Shown here piece by piece: positions 14,718-23,849 of a stretch of 44,596 nt of DNA (the stretch's first letter is position 1; each line of letters starts with the position of its first letter). The position numbers and the translations under genes are program-made. This stretch comes from Bacillota bacterium. GTDB taxonomy: Bacteria > Bacillota > Sulfobacillia > Sulfobacillales > Sulfobacillaceae. The notes below the pieces were generated by a model. The model was not told the origin of the DNA, ran no database searches, and saw only the letters and a program-made list of their open reading frames with translations. The stretch covers positions 1 to 44,596 of the forward strand of contig JAKACZ010000039.1 of NCBI GenBank assembly GCA_021820965.1, given 5' to 3'.

Positions 14718-15629
14718 CTACATAGAATCCTGATTCATGCCCCGGGGCCAATTTTCTACCAATCTCTTGACAAACGCGCCCCAACCCCCGCGACGGGGCG
14801 GCGGCACCCGGTGCAGCAGCCGATCCGCCAAGTCAGCCACGTCATACGCCGCCTCACTGTGCGGATAGGCACCATAAAACGGCACCTGCTTTATCACCGC
14901 ACGAGCCACAACCGGATCCTCAATCACCAATCCCAAAAACTCCACTGACTGACCCAGGGCCTTTTGCGCCAAATCGGTAAGCCGCGTCCCAAGCCGGGTG
15001 CCTTGATCGCGTGTTTGAGCACGGTTCATCACCAGTTTCAGCGCCACCTGGCCATCCTGCTCCCAGACCGCCTTAATTAATCCGTAGGCATCAGCTAGCG
15101 CGGTCGGTTCCGGGTTGGTCACGACCAACGCCTCATCGGCTGCCAACACGAACGCCAAAACGTTGTCGGATATCCCCGCCGAGGTGTCGATGAGAAGCCA
15201 ATCGCACTCCCCTTCCAGTTCTTGAAACGCTTCGATGATATGGGCGATCTCGACCGAATCCAAACGGGCCAGTTCCGTGATGCCCGAACCGCCGGGAATA
15301 ATTCTGACGCCGTTGGGCCCGGTCTCAAGCGTCTCCTTAAGCGAGACTCTTCGCTCCACCACATCCCACAAGGTGTATACGGGTTCATTACCTAGCATAA
15401 TATTTATGTTGGCTAAACCCAAATCTGCGTCGAGAATAACGATCCGTTGTCCTCTTTCCGCCAACGCCATCGAAAGATTTAACACCAAACTGGACTTTCC
15501 CACGCCCCCCTTCCCCGATGTGACAGCCATCACCCGGGTTCCCGTCAACCGTTCCTGCAGCACTTCGCGGGTGGCTTGGTCGGTCTTGGTTTTCACCCAG
15601 CTGCGCAACCCATCGCCTTGCTTGGCCAT
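14718..15629 (-). CDS. flhG: MinD-like ATPase FlhG, flagellar number regulator
   Basis: A deviant Walker A (TSGKGGVGKSSLVLNLS, ~38-54), then LDADLGLANINIMLG and WLLIDTSAGI, as in FlhG/YlxH. A DQA at residues 17-19 matches the start of the FlhF-activating N-terminal helix (usually DQAxxLR), though the rest of that motif is not conserved. FlhG binds the membrane with ATP and limits flagellar placement together with FlhF. The ATG at 15629 overlaps the flhF stop (TGATG). It is followed directly by rod genes; no fliA is seen. Confidence 0.92.
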   Translation of the reverse strand: MAKQGDGLRSWVKTKTDQATREVLQERLTGTRVMAVTSGKGGVGKSSLVLNLSMALAERGQRIVILDADLGLANINIMLGNEPVYTLWDVVERRVSLKETLETGPNGVRIIPGGSGITELARLDSVEIAHIIEAFQELEGECDWLLIDTSAGISDNVLAFVLAADEALVVTNPEPTALADAYGLIKAVWEQDGQVALKLVMNRAQTRDQGTRLGTRLTDLAQKALGQSVEFLGLVIEDPVVARAVIKQVPFYGAYPHSEAAYDVADLADRLLHRVPPPRRGGWGAFVKRLVENWPRGMNQDSM

Positions 15630-16777
15630 CACCTCTCGCCTCCCTTTAAGAGGCCCGCCAGCGTTTCGGGAAAGGCCACTTGAATGTCGTCCGGAACATT
15701 TTGGCCGTCGGTGATATAGGACAGTGGCCAGCCCAGTGTCAACACGGCGCTCAGCATGGCTCCCGGATATCGAACTTCGTCTGCCTTGGTAATGCAGATT
15801 TTCGGGTTGAGCCCTTCCCCAAACTTGAGCGCGGTCTCGCTTAAGAGATCTGCGTCCATGGTGGCCGGCAGGACCAGTTCAATGTCGTTGGCTCTGGAAA
15901 GCTCGGCGATGGTGCGAATCTCCGACATGTAGAGCGCGTGGTTGAGACTATGGCCGGCAGTGTCAATCAGCACCACATCCCACTGCCGGTCTTTGAGAAT
16001 GCGCGGAATGTCCTGCGGCCGCAAAGCGACTTGGAACGGCACCCCGATAATTTCGGAGTAGGTCTTTAACTGCTCAACCGCCGCCACCCGAAAGGTATCG
16101 GTGGAAATCAGCAGCACCGACTTCTGCCGCTCAAGCCGACAGTATGCGGCGAGCTTGGCGATGGTGGTGGTTTTACCCGAGCCGGTGGGCCCGATGAAGA
16201 GCACCGTGGCCGGTTCGGCCAGCGCTATCGGGGCCGGTGGGGCCAGCCGCTCCAAGAGCGTCTCCCGGACTGATTCGGCTACGGTTGAGCCGCGTTCATC
16301 GCGGTAACGAGTGGCGGCTGTCGCCAATTTCAGTGCCCACGCCTCGTTCACGCCGCGCTGCGTCAGCCAGTGGAACGCCTCCGAGAGATTTTCATCATCG
16401 CGCCCTTCAATGCGCTCCAGTTTCCGACCCAGACCCTCCAGCATCACGATCACCTCGTCCAAGCGACTGTCCTGAGCCGGGGGCCGAGCCGGGCCGGCAA
16501 GGTGCGCGTCCTCCCCTGCCAGGCGGCCCACTTGCACCACGGGCATTTCCGGCTCGGGCATTGCCACAACCGTAGGCGCCGCTTCATGTGCGGCACGCGC
16601 GCCATTGCGACGGGAATAATCGGTGGCCACCAGCACCTGAAACCCGCTTTGCCAAAACTTCCACCAGGGCTCGCGAGCCTTGCCCGAGGACAAGATAATG
16701 GCATCTTCGCCAAGTTCCCACTTGGCCATCGCCAACGCCTCTTCTGCGGTCTTGCCGGTAAAGCGTTTCACAATCAT
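15629..16777 (-). CDS. flhF: SRP-type GTPase FlhF, flagellar placement factor
   Basis: The start MIVKRFTGKTAEEALAMAK at 16777 is the standard FlhF beginning. The GTPase shows P-loop GPTGSGKTT (196-204), DTFRVAAVEQLKTY, DTAGHS (usually DTAGR) and ITKADE (usually TKLDE). FlhF marks the site of basal-body assembly and recruits early components. Residues ~60-105 form the usual variable basic/proline linker. The ATG overlaps the flhA stop by 4 bases (ATGA). Confidence 0.93.
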   Translation of the reverse strand: MIVKRFTGKTAEEALAMAKWELGEDAIILSSGKAREPWWKFWQSGFQVLVATDYSRRNGARAAHEAAPTVVAMPEPEMPVVQVGRLAGEDAHLAGPARPPAQDSRLDEVIVMLEGLGRKLERIEGRDDENLSEAFHWLTQRGVNEAWALKLATAATRYRDERGSTVAESVRETLLERLAPPAPIALAEPATVLFIGPTGSGKTTTIAKLAAYCRLERQKSVLLISTDTFRVAAVEQLKTYSEIIGVPFQVALRPQDIPRILKDRQWDVVLIDTAGHSLNHALYMSEIRTIAELSRANDIELVLPATMDADLLSETALKFGEGLNPKICITKADEVRYPGAMLSAVLTLGWPLSYITDGQNVPDDIQVAFPETLAGLLKGGER

Positions 16778-18816
16778 AAAGACACCACCCCGACCGTTCT
16801 CACGGAGATGTCGCTGCCCAACTCGGCGTAGGACAACACCGCCATATCCCGCCACATCCGCTCCGTTAGCCGTTTCAGATACATGCGGATAATGGGCGAT
16901 GTGATAATCGTCGGCGGTGCGCCCTGGGGCAGCTTTTGCAGCGAGTCGCGAATGCTTTGAAAGATTTGTTGGGCCTTGGCCGGGTCCAAATTAAGATAAT
17001 TGCCCTGTTCAGTCTGCTCGATGGAGCTTCGAATCTCGGCTTCCACCTCGGGGGAGAGCACCAACGCATGCAGCACGCCCTGGCGCATGAGTCCGCGGGT
17101 AATATGACGACCCACCGCCTGGCGGGCCGCTTCGCTTAATACGTCGATGTCATGGCTGGTTCGGGCTCGGTCGGCCAGGGCCTCCAAAATAGTGGGCAAA
17201 TCGCGAATAGACACCCGTTCGCGCAATAGGTTGGCCAAGACCCGCTGAACCTCACCCAGACTAAGCAAGTCGGGGATTAATTCCTGCACCACCACCGGAT
17301 GAGTCTGGCGAACATGATCGATCAGAAGCTTCACATCTTGCCGGCCGATAATCTCATAAGCGTGGCGCCGTATGATTTCAGCCAGATGGGTCACGAGGAC
17401 CGAGCCCGGGTCAATCACGGTGGCCCCCGCCATCTCTGCCCGTTCCCGCGAATCCTCCCGGATCCAATATGCCGCCAGCCCGAATACCGGGTCAGTTGTC
17501 GGAACCGCGGTTTCTATGCCCAAGTCACCGCCTCCCATGGCCAAGAATCGATCGGGCCGCACCTCCGCCAGCGCCACTTCCGCACCGCGAATGCGAATCC
17601 GATACTGATTAAGTTCCAGTTCCAAATTGTCACGCACCCGAATCGGCGGCACGACCAAGCCCAATTCCACCGTAATCTGCCGGCGTAGCGCGGTGATGCG
17701 CTCGCGCAACTCATGACCGGCTTGTCCCCCCGCCAACGGAACCAGCCCGACCCCGACCTCCAGTTCCACCGCGTCGTTGCCGATGAGCGCCAATGCCGAT
17801 TCCGGTCGATTCTTCTGGCTTTCCCCCTCGACACGCTTCTTCTCCTCGAGCTCGGCCTTTTCCTTCTTTTGGGCAGCCTCCAGTCGCCAACCGGCATAAA
17901 ATGAGGCGGCACCAAGCATGAGAGGTATCAGGGGCGGAATACCGAGCATGGCCATTAGTCCCAGCACAATGGCTACAATATAGAGAACCCGCGGCAGCGC
18001 CGTCAGCTGCGACAAGACATCCCGGTTGAGGGTGCTGCCCGAGGCGCCCGACCGGGTCACTAAGATACCGGTCGAGGTCGACAGTAAAAGCGCGGGGATT
18101 TGGGTGGTGAGTCCTTCACCCACCGTCAAGATGGTATAAGTGCTGGCCGCCGCACCGATAGCCAGATGCCGCTGCGCCAGGCCAATAATTAACCCGCCCA
18201 CAATGTTGATGAGAACGATGACAATCCCGGCAATCGCGTCGCCCCGCACAAACTTGGAGGCACCATCCATGGCGCCGTAAAAGTCGGCCTCGCGCTCGAT
18301 GTCTTGCCGTCGCCGCTTGGCCTCCTGCTCTTTGATTAGCCCGGCGTTCAACTCCGCGTCAACCGCCATCTGTTTGCCCGGCATGGCGTCCAAGGTAAAA
18401 CGGGCAGCCACTTCCGATACGCGTTCCGCACCCCGGGTAATCACCATAAATTGAATCACGATAAGAATAATGAAGATAATAATCCCCACAACGACGTTGT
18501 TGCCCACGACCAACCGGCCAAAGGTTTGAATGACCGCCCCGGGGTCCGCTCGTAAAAGAATTAAGCGGGTGGCGGTAACTTCCAGCGCCAATCGGAACAA
18601 AGTTGTCAGCAAAAGCAAGGACGGGAAGACGGACAGCTCCAGCACCTGATCAATAAACATGGTGCTAACCAGCACCGTCACCGACAGTGCCATGTTCACC
18701 AACAGGAAGAAGTCAAGAACCCACGGTGGTACCGGAATAACCAGCATCAACACCGCCACGATGGCGGCCATGGGCACGAATCCCTCCCGCACCAGCGACC
18801 GCACACTCAACCTCAC
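16774..18816 (-). CDS. flhA: Flagellar export gate protein FlhA
   Basis: Eight hydrophobic segments lie in the first ~310 residues. The FHIPEP-family block DAMPGKQMAVDAELNAGLI and ADFYGAMDGASKFVRGDAIA is intact. The large cytoplasmic domain ends in ISVRTVGVVSL. FlhA forms the nonameric export ring that receives chaperone-substrate complexes. I chose the GTG at 18816, which overlaps the flhB stop (GTGA) with a GGAG-containing site upstream; a GTG at 18825 is the alternative. About 680 residues, normal length. Confidence 0.95.
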   Translation of the reverse strand: MRLSVRSLVREGFVPMAAIVAVLMLVIPVPPWVLDFFLLVNMALSVTVLVSTMFIDQVLELSVFPSLLLLTTLFRLALEVTATRLILLRADPGAVIQTFGRLVVGNNVVVGIIIFIILIVIQFMVITRGAERVSEVAARFTLDAMPGKQMAVDAELNAGLIKEQEAKRRRQDIEREADFYGAMDGASKFVRGDAIAGIVIVLINIVGGLIIGLAQRHLAIGAAASTYTILTVGEGLTTQIPALLLSTSTGILVTRSGASGSTLNRDVLSQLTALPRVLYIVAIVLGLMAMLGIPPLIPLMLGAASFYAGWRLEAAQKKEKAELEEKKRVEGESQKNRPESALALIGNDAVELEVGVGLVPLAGGQAGHELRERITALRRQITVELGLVVPPIRVRDNLELELNQYRIRIRGAEVALAEVRPDRFLAMGGGDLGIETAVPTTDPVFGLAAYWIREDSRERAEMAGATVIDPGSVLVTHLAEIIRRHAYEIIGRQDVKLLIDHVRQTHPVVVQELIPDLLSLGEVQRVLANLLRERVSIRDLPTILEALADRARTSHDIDVLSEAARQAVGRHITRGLMRQGVLHALVLSPEVEAEIRSSIEQTEQGNYLNLDPAKAQQIFQSIRDSLQKLPQGAPPTIITSPIIRMYLKRLTERMWRDMAVLSYAELGSDISVRTVGVVSL

Positions 18817-19898
18817 CGCGCCCACCCCCCGCTCCGGCGACGAATGATAAAGGCCAGAATATCGGCCACGGCCTGGTAGTGCTCTTCGCGGATGGTCTCG
18901 CCCAGGGGCACCAGATATAAGGAACGGGCCAGAGGCGGATTTTCGACAATCGGAATGCTTTCCTGGTACGCGATGTCCCGCATCGCCAGCGCCACCTCAT
19001 CGGTTCCCTTGGCCAAAACCACCGGCGCCGGCATGATTTTCTCGTCCCACTTCAACGCCACCGCAAAGTGGGTGGGGTTGGTGACAATCACTGAGGCATT
19101 TTTGACCTCACGCATGCCTGTCTGAATTAACCGCCGGTGCATTTGCCGCCGACGGCCCCGGATCTTGGGATCGCCTTCAAGCTCTTTCATCTCGTCCCGC
19201 ACTTCTTCGGTGGACATGCGCAGGCTCTTTTGAAAGGCATGGTATTGATAGGCCGCGTCGACCGCCCCAATTACGAAAAACGCTGCGGCAGCGCGAAGCA
19301 TCAGCCCGGTCAAAAGCGTCGACGACACGGACAGGGCTGAACCCAGCGGCATCATAATCAGTTCGGCGTAGGTCCGCAAGTGGGCCCAAATGGCCACACC
19401 AACCGCCACGCCGATGATGCCCATCTTCAGGAATCCCTTGGCTAAGAGCCACATACTCTGGCCCGAAAACATCCGGGCCAGCCCCATCAGCGGGTTTAAG
19501 CGGCCAAAGTCCGGGGCAAGCCGCTGTACATTAAACCTAAGTCCGCCCTGGGCAAAACCGGCTAACAGGCCCACGCCCGCGATGGGCAGCCCCATCGGCA
19601 TTAACACGCGTATCAGGGAATGGGCCGCGACGGCGATGGCACTGTACCAGGCCACGCTAAAATGCGGAACCATCCCGAGAGACAGGATGGCGGACTCCAT
19701 ATACGCGAGTTGACGGCCGCTGTAAGGAAGGTACCAGCGCAAAATCAAGACGGCCACCAGTAATGCCAAGGCGGCTTGAAAATCGGGGCTAAACCAACCC
19801 TGCCCCTCCTCCCGGGCGCGCTGGCGCCTGCGCGGGGTCGGTGCTTGAGTCCGTTCGGCCATATACCAGGTCAGATTAAGATTGAGTGTCAATGTCAT
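18813..19898 (-). CDS. flhB: Flagellar export switch protein FlhB
   Basis: Four hydrophobic segments (~40-215) and a cytoplasmic domain with the self-cleaving motif NPTH at ~274-277. Cleavage there switches export from rod/hook to filament substrates. RTQAPTPRRRQRAREEGQ near the N-terminus is the usual basic lead-in. Starts 3 bases after the fliR stop. A fused fliR-flhB, seen in some clostridia, is not the case here. Confidence 0.95.
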   Translation of the reverse strand: MTLTLNLNLTWYMAERTQAPTPRRRQRAREEGQGWFSPDFQAALALLVAVLILRWYLPYSGRQLAYMESAILSLGMVPHFSVAWYSAIAVAAHSLIRVLMPMGLPIAGVGLLAGFAQGGLRFNVQRLAPDFGRLNPLMGLARMFSGQSMWLLAKGFLKMGIIGVAVGVAIWAHLRTYAELIMMPLGSALSVSSTLLTGLMLRAAAAFFVIGAVDAAYQYHAFQKSLRMSTEEVRDEMKELEGDPKIRGRRRQMHRRLIQTGMREVKNASVIVTNPTHFAVALKWDEKIMPAPVVLAKGTDEVALAMRDIAYQESIPIVENPPLARSLYLVPLGETIREEHYQAVADILAFIIRRRSGGWAR

Positions 19899-19900
19899 GA

Positions 19901-20680
19901 TTATGCGTGTCCTTCCAGATATACCAAAAGGCGGCTCACATCAGTCCACCCTTGCTGCCACACAGTCGGAATGACCGAAAACATCAACGGCAATATCGCC
20001 AAGAATATCAATAGGCTCAGTCCAAAGTTGATGGGCAAGGCGAAAAAATACGCGTTAAGCTGCGGAAAGGCCCGCGAGAGAATTCCCACGCTAAGATTGA
20101 CCACCAGTCCGGTAATCACCAACGGGGCCGCCATTAATAGCGCGACCGCCAACACGGTTTGAAACAAACCGGTGACAAACCCAAACGACGCACCCGGCAC
20201 GACTAGGGCATTGATCGAAATCGCCCGAAAGCTGGCATGCAGCGCCGTCACCATCAATTCGGGCCCGCCACCGGCAACAAAGATAAAAATAGCTAACAGC
20301 GTTTCCCACTCCGCCAAGAACGACCCATCGGTCAACAATCCCGGATTCGCTTGCACCGCCAAGCCCACACCCAATTGATAGGTGATAATTTGCCCGGCAA
20401 TGCCGAACACGCTGAGAAACAGCGCCAGCACCAATCCCATCAGGGCACCTACCACAAACTGCACGACAACGCCCAGCACCAAGAAGCCGCCATCCATGGA
20501 CGAGGCTGCGTTGAGACCCGGGGTCAGAATCAGTCCCACCACAAATACCAGGGCGGCCCGCATCGGAGCGGGAATGTAGCTGGAACTGAAAAAAGGCGCC
20601 GTGACCACGATACCAGCCACCCGTGCGACAACTAAGAAAAACGTGGTGGTCAGCGAGGTGAGTTGAAGAGCCAGTGTCAC
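19901..20680 (-). CDS. fliR: Flagellar export protein FliR
   Basis: 259 residues with six hydrophobic segments and the family-like block QLGVGLAVQANPGLLTDGSF. With FliP and FliQ it builds the FliP5Q4R1 export channel. The start is GTG at 20680 behind GGAAGATGGG. A 94-base gap separates it from fliQ, larger than elsewhere in this run; a weak internal promoter (TTGGGA at 20745-20750, 19 bases, TACAAT at 20720-20725, minus strand) may lie there. Confidence 0.93.
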   Translation of the reverse strand: MTLALQLTSLTTTFFLVVARVAGIVVTAPFFSSSYIPAPMRAALVFVVGLILTPGLNAASSMDGGFLVLGVVVQFVVGALMGLVLALFLSVFGIAGQIITYQLGVGLAVQANPGLLTDGSFLAEWETLLAIFIFVAGGGPELMVTALHASFRAISINALVVPGASFGFVTGLFQTVLAVALLMAAPLVITGLVVNLSVGILSRAFPQLNAYFFALPINFGLSLLIFLAILPLMFSVIPTVWQQGWTDVSRLLVYLEGHA

Positions 20681-20774
20681 CGGCCCATCTTCCAGCGCGC
20701 TCGGGCCGAATCCCCTTTCATTGTACGGAACCCGGGTAAGACCGTCCCAACTTTTAGGGCAAATAATGAGAGCC

Positions 20775-21047
20775 TCACGGCAAGTTCACCACCTGCCAAA
20801 AATTCAGCAGATCCTGATGCATCATGGATACCATAACCCGCAACAGAAAAGGGCCGGCGAAATACAAGATGAGGCCGATAACCGCAACTTTGGGCAAAAA
20901 TGACAGCGTCAGTTCCTGGATTTGGGTGGTAGCCTGAAATATCCCGACCAAAAGCCCGACCAAAAGCGATGCCGCCAGAAGCGGCACCAGAACAATGCCT
21001 GCGGTAATCATGCCGGATTGACTTAAATGCAGCGCCAGGTCTTGCAT
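20775..21047 (-). CDS. fliQ: Flagellar export protein FliQ
   Basis: 90 residues with two membrane helices and the family core LVGLLVGIFQATTQIQELTL followed by SFLPKVAVIGLILY. Four copies pack around FliP and FliR in the export channel. GGAGGATAGCG precedes the ATG at 21047. It begins two bases after the fliP stop. Confidence 0.95.
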   Translation of the reverse strand: MQDLALHLSQSGMITAGIVLVPLLAASLLVGLLVGIFQATTQIQELTLSFLPKVAVIGLILYFAGPFLLRVMVSMMHQDLLNFWQVVNLP

Positions 21048-21049
21048 CG

Positions 21050-21811
21050 CTATCCTCCATGAAATGACATCACCAACCCTTGGACCACCAAGCTCCAACC
21101 GTTGGCTAGCACGAACAATAGTAATTTCAGAGGCAAAGAGATCAGCGTGGGCGGCACCATCATCATGCCCATGGACATCAAAATGGTAGCCACCACCATG
21201 TCGACCACAACAAAAGGAATGTAGATGTAGACGCCAATCTCGAAGGCGGTCTTGAGCTCAGAAATAATGAAGGCCGGAATTAGGGCAACCGTAGGCACGC
21301 CCGCCAGGGAATGCGGCGGCTTAATGTGGTCGAGCTTCAAAAACAGAGCCAAGTCACTGGGGCGGGTTTGATGGTACATAAACCTGCGCTCCGGTCCGAG
21401 CGCCCGCGATCCCGCCTGAACCAGCGAAATATGGCCTAAAAGGTACGGGTGTAGCGCCTGATGGTTAATCGCCGTAAACGTGGGCGACATAATAAAGAAG
21501 GTCAAAAACAACGCCAGTCCAATCAGCACCAAGTTGGGAGGGGTTTGCTGCAGTCCCAGCGCGCTGCGTACAAACGACAAAACGGTGATGACTCGCGTAA
21601 ATGAGGTCATCGTCAGCAAGATGGCCGGAATAAACGCAATCAGAGTCAGCAACGCCAAAATCCCGATCGTCTGACTGGGCGAAGCCCCCTGGCCGGGATT
21701 GATGCTGACACTGGGAAGACTGGGACCGCTGGCGGCCAAGGCCGGAACGGACAGCGTCAAGACAACCAGCCCCGCCAAACTCGCCGGAATAAGCCGCCAT
21801 GTACGGGTCAT
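21050..21811 (-). CDS. fliP: Flagellar export protein FliP
   Basis: A cleavable-looking signal peptide (residues 1-~27, ending VPALAA), then four membrane segments with the FliP hallmarks SFTRVITVLSFVRSALGLQQ, TPPNLVLIGLALFLTFFIM and IPAFIISELKTAFEIGVYIY. Five copies form the body of the channel. ATG 21811 overlaps the fliO stop (ATGA). Confidence 0.95.
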   Translation of the reverse strand: MTRTWRLIPASLAGLVVLTLSVPALAASGPSLPSVSINPGQGASPSQTIGILALLTLIAFIPAILLTMTSFTRVITVLSFVRSALGLQQTPPNLVLIGLALFLTFFIMSPTFTAINHQALHPYLLGHISLVQAGSRALGPERRFMYHQTRPSDLALFLKLDHIKPPHSLAGVPTVALIPAFIISELKTAFEIGVYIYIPFVVVDMVVATILMSMGMMMVPPTLISLPLKLLLFVLANGWSLVVQGLVMSFHGG

Positions 21812-22170
21812 GAGCGGTCGTCCCGTTTCCACCGCTTCACTATTTCCTCGGCAAATTGAGACAGCGAAGGCGATGCATCCATCCCGTCGATGGCGTCGGC
21901 AGCGCGTTCTGCCATCGCTTCGGCTTTCACTTCCATTAAAAGCGACACCGACTGGTCGGTGACACCGAGCGCAACCGTCCGGTCTACCACCTGTACTAAC
22001 GCAATGCCCCGTTTGGGTCCCAGCGGGAGATAGTCAATCTGATTCAGGTAGCGTGATGGGCTCGACTTACCGTAACCGATCCGTTTCAATGTTCGGGCGG
22101 CGACGTATGCCAGGGCCACGACTAATAGCATAGCAAACAAAAAGCGCAGCAGTACACCAACGGAACCCAT
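21808..22170 (-). CDS. fliO: FliO/FliZ-type export assembly protein
   Basis: A short protein with one N-terminal membrane helix (~5-25) and a small cytoplasmic domain containing LPLGPKRGIALVQVVDRTVALGV, the usual FliO core. FliO stabilises FliP during assembly of the export channel. It is first in the run fliO-fliP-fliQ-fliR-flhB-flhA-flhF-flhG-flgF-flgG, all closely spaced or overlapping except fliQ-fliR. Confidence 0.85.
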   Translation of the reverse strand: MGSVGVLLRFLFAMLLVVALAYVAARTLKRIGYGKSSPSRYLNQIDYLPLGPKRGIALVQVVDRTVALGVTDQSVSLLMEVKAEAMAERAADAIDGMDASPSLSQFAEEIVKRWKRDDRS

Positions 22171-22199
22171 TTTCGACGAGCCCCCAATCCCTCCCGATT

Positions 22200-22223
22200 A
22201 TTATAAAAACCAGCTAGGATGAA
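22200..22223 (-). promoter_or_regulatory. Possible promoter of the fliO operon
   Basis: On the minus strand TATAAT occupies 22200-22205, about 30 bases before the fliO ATG at 22170. The -35 region is poor (approximately TTCGTA). I see no sigma-28-type sequence. Supported mainly by the perfect -10 box and its position. Confidence 0.4.
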
Positions 22224-22286
22224 TACGAAACATCAAGAGCCATTTGACCGAAATCGTCCCCCGGGGATATGGAGTGGAGGGGCAGT

Positions 22287-23234
22287 ATGATTCTCGTCAG
22301 CGAATGGATGGATGACCGAGGATTGGGCCTCCTTAAAGAGGTGCCGCGGGCGTACACTTACGAACCGGAAATCTGGTCCGATAAGAGCCGGTTGAAAGAC
22401 CTGCTGATAGACGCGGAGGCCTTGATCGTGCGCAACAATACCCAGGTGACTCCCGATCTGCTTGATGCGGCGCCGGGCCTCAAAGTAGTGGGAAGGCTGG
22501 GCGTTGGTCTCGACAACATTGATTTGGACGCGTGCCAAGCGCGCCGGATCACCGTCGTATACGCGCGTGGTGCCAACGCCATACCCGTGGTTGAATACGT
22601 TATTGGGGCTCTCCTCCACTACATGCGCCCTTGGGTCGACTGGTCACACCGCACGAAGCAGGGCACCTGGCAGCGACGGCTGGGTGGGCACGAGGTCTAT
22701 GGCAAAACTCTGGGGGTGGTTGGCCTGGGGGACATCGGAAGCCGGGTTGCCCGTGCCGCCCGCACGCTAGGAATGCAAGTGCTGGTGTATGACCCGCATT
22801 TAGCACCCTTCCATGCCTTGGTGGTCGACGGCACTGTATCTCCCGCCCAGACACTGCCCGCTCTTCTTGGCCAAGCGGATGCCGTAACGCTGCATGCCCC
22901 GCTTCGCCCGGACACCTACCATCTCTTGGACCAGCGTACCTTATCCGGTCTCAAGCCCGGAGCGCTGCTTATTAACACGGCGCGTGGCAGGTTAATTGAT
23001 GAGGCGGCCTTGCTCACCCTATTGGAGCAAGGCCGCATGGGCGGAGCCTATCTGGATGTCCGCGAGTCGGAGCCACCCACACTTCCAGACCCATTGGCTT
23101 CATTCCCCGAAGTGCGGCTCACGCCTCACTTGGCGGGCCTGACCGACGAGGCGCTGGTGCGAACCACCACGCTGGTGTTGGAGGATGTGATGCGCGTGCT
23201 GACTGGCCGACCGGCGCGCTCGCCCGCCCGCTGA
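22287..23234 (+). CDS. D-isomer-specific 2-hydroxyacid dehydrogenase (SerA-like)
   Basis: Rossmann motif GLGDIGSRVARAARTLGM (146-151 is GxGxxG). Catalytic residues are Arg233 (INTARGRLIDE), Glu262 and His281 (TPHLAG). It reduces or oxidises a 2-keto/2-hydroxy acid with NAD(H). The family includes phosphoglycerate dehydrogenase, but the C-terminal regulatory domain is absent, so the substrate is unknown. GGAGGGG precedes the ATG at 22287. It is an island between flagellar operons, read in the opposite direction; a functional link to motility is not evident. Confidence 0.9.
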   Translation: MILVSEWMDDRGLGLLKEVPRAYTYEPEIWSDKSRLKDLLIDAEALIVRNNTQVTPDLLDAAPGLKVVGRLGVGLDNIDLDACQARRITVVYARGANAIPVVEYVIGALLHYMRPWVDWSHRTKQGTWQRRLGGHEVYGKTLGVVGLGDIGSRVARAARTLGMQVLVYDPHLAPFHALVVDGTVSPAQTLPALLGQADAVTLHAPLRPDTYHLLDQRTLSGLKPGALLINTARGRLIDEAALLTLLEQGRMGGAYLDVRESEPPTLPDPLASFPEVRLTPHLAGLTDEALVRTTTLVLEDVMRVLTGRPARSPAR

Positions 23235-23302
23235 GACGATCGTCTGGGCACGCCTTGGCCATGATATGATAGGGAGACCAAGGCATCTGCGGAGGCGGCA
23301 TC

Positions 23303-23788
23303 ATGGTCCGGTATGGAAGAGGTTCTCTGGTGGTCCTGAGTGTGGTTTTGCTGGCTGCAGGATGCGGAACCCCGACGCATCAGTCAGAGCTCCATCCGCC
23401 CCGGATGTCGCACCGGTCACTGAACTGGGGACCCATCTTACTGAGATCCGGCTCGGTATGGCAGCTTAACAATCCCGGAGCCGGTATCCCCCGCGAGTCC
23501 TTTACCATGGACATCACCCAGGGCCGCCGCGTGCGCGCAATCTTATACTTCACCGGATTCGGCTCATTGACCGAGACCACCCTGGGTGGCACCGTTCCTC
23601 GGTCAGCCGCTTCCCTAACACTGTTGGGACAGGTGTCGAAATCATCGCTGACGGGCTCCAACCAGACGTCTCCGATCAAACTTGTGGTCTGGCCGGTCGG
23701 ACCTCATGTCATCCGGGTGACCCAGACCATCGCTGGCGATACCGCGGACTCGTTTCAACGCATGCTCTTTCACGAAACCTCGCCATAA
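23303..23788 (+). CDS. Predicted lipoprotein of unknown function
   Basis: A type II signal peptide with lipobox LAAGC (cysteine at residue 21) predicts anchoring to the outer face of the membrane. The remaining ~140 residues look beta-rich (RRVRAILYFTGFG, KLVVWPVGPHVIRVTQTIAG) and match no family I recognise. GCGGAGG precedes the ATG. It follows the dehydrogenase by 68 bases and is convergent with flgE across a hairpin. Confidence 0.75.
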   Translation: MVRYGRGSLVVLSVVLLAAGCGTPTHQSELHPPRMSHRSLNWGPILLRSGSVWQLNNPGAGIPRESFTMDITQGRRVRAILYFTGFGSLTETTLGGTVPRSAASLTLLGQVSKSSLTGSNQTSPIKLVVWPVGPHVIRVTQTIAGDTADSFQRMLFHETSP

Positions 23789-23792
23789 AGGC

Positions 23793-23821
23793 CAAAACGG
23801 CCACCCCAGAAAGGATGGCCG
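23793..23821 (-). terminator. Hairpin terminator at the end of the flgE operon
   Basis: CGGCCA(CCC) and (GGA)TGGCCG (23798-23821) form a stem with a small loop. On the minus strand it is followed by GTTTTGG, a short T run, 29 bases after the flgE stop. It may also slow transcription from the lipoprotein gene on the other side. Confidence 0.6.
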
Positions 23822-23849
23822 CTTGCCTGCACAGACGACCCTTAGGCCG

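Noticed and set aside
19898..19904. Fused fliR-flhB as in some clostridia
   Set aside because: A TAA stop ends fliR at 19901 and flhB has its own ATG at 19898; the genes are separate.
22244..22273. TTGACC-N18-TATGGA before the 2-hydroxyacid dehydrogenase
   Set aside because: Transcription would start inside the ribosome binding site, leaving it unusable although that site is strong.
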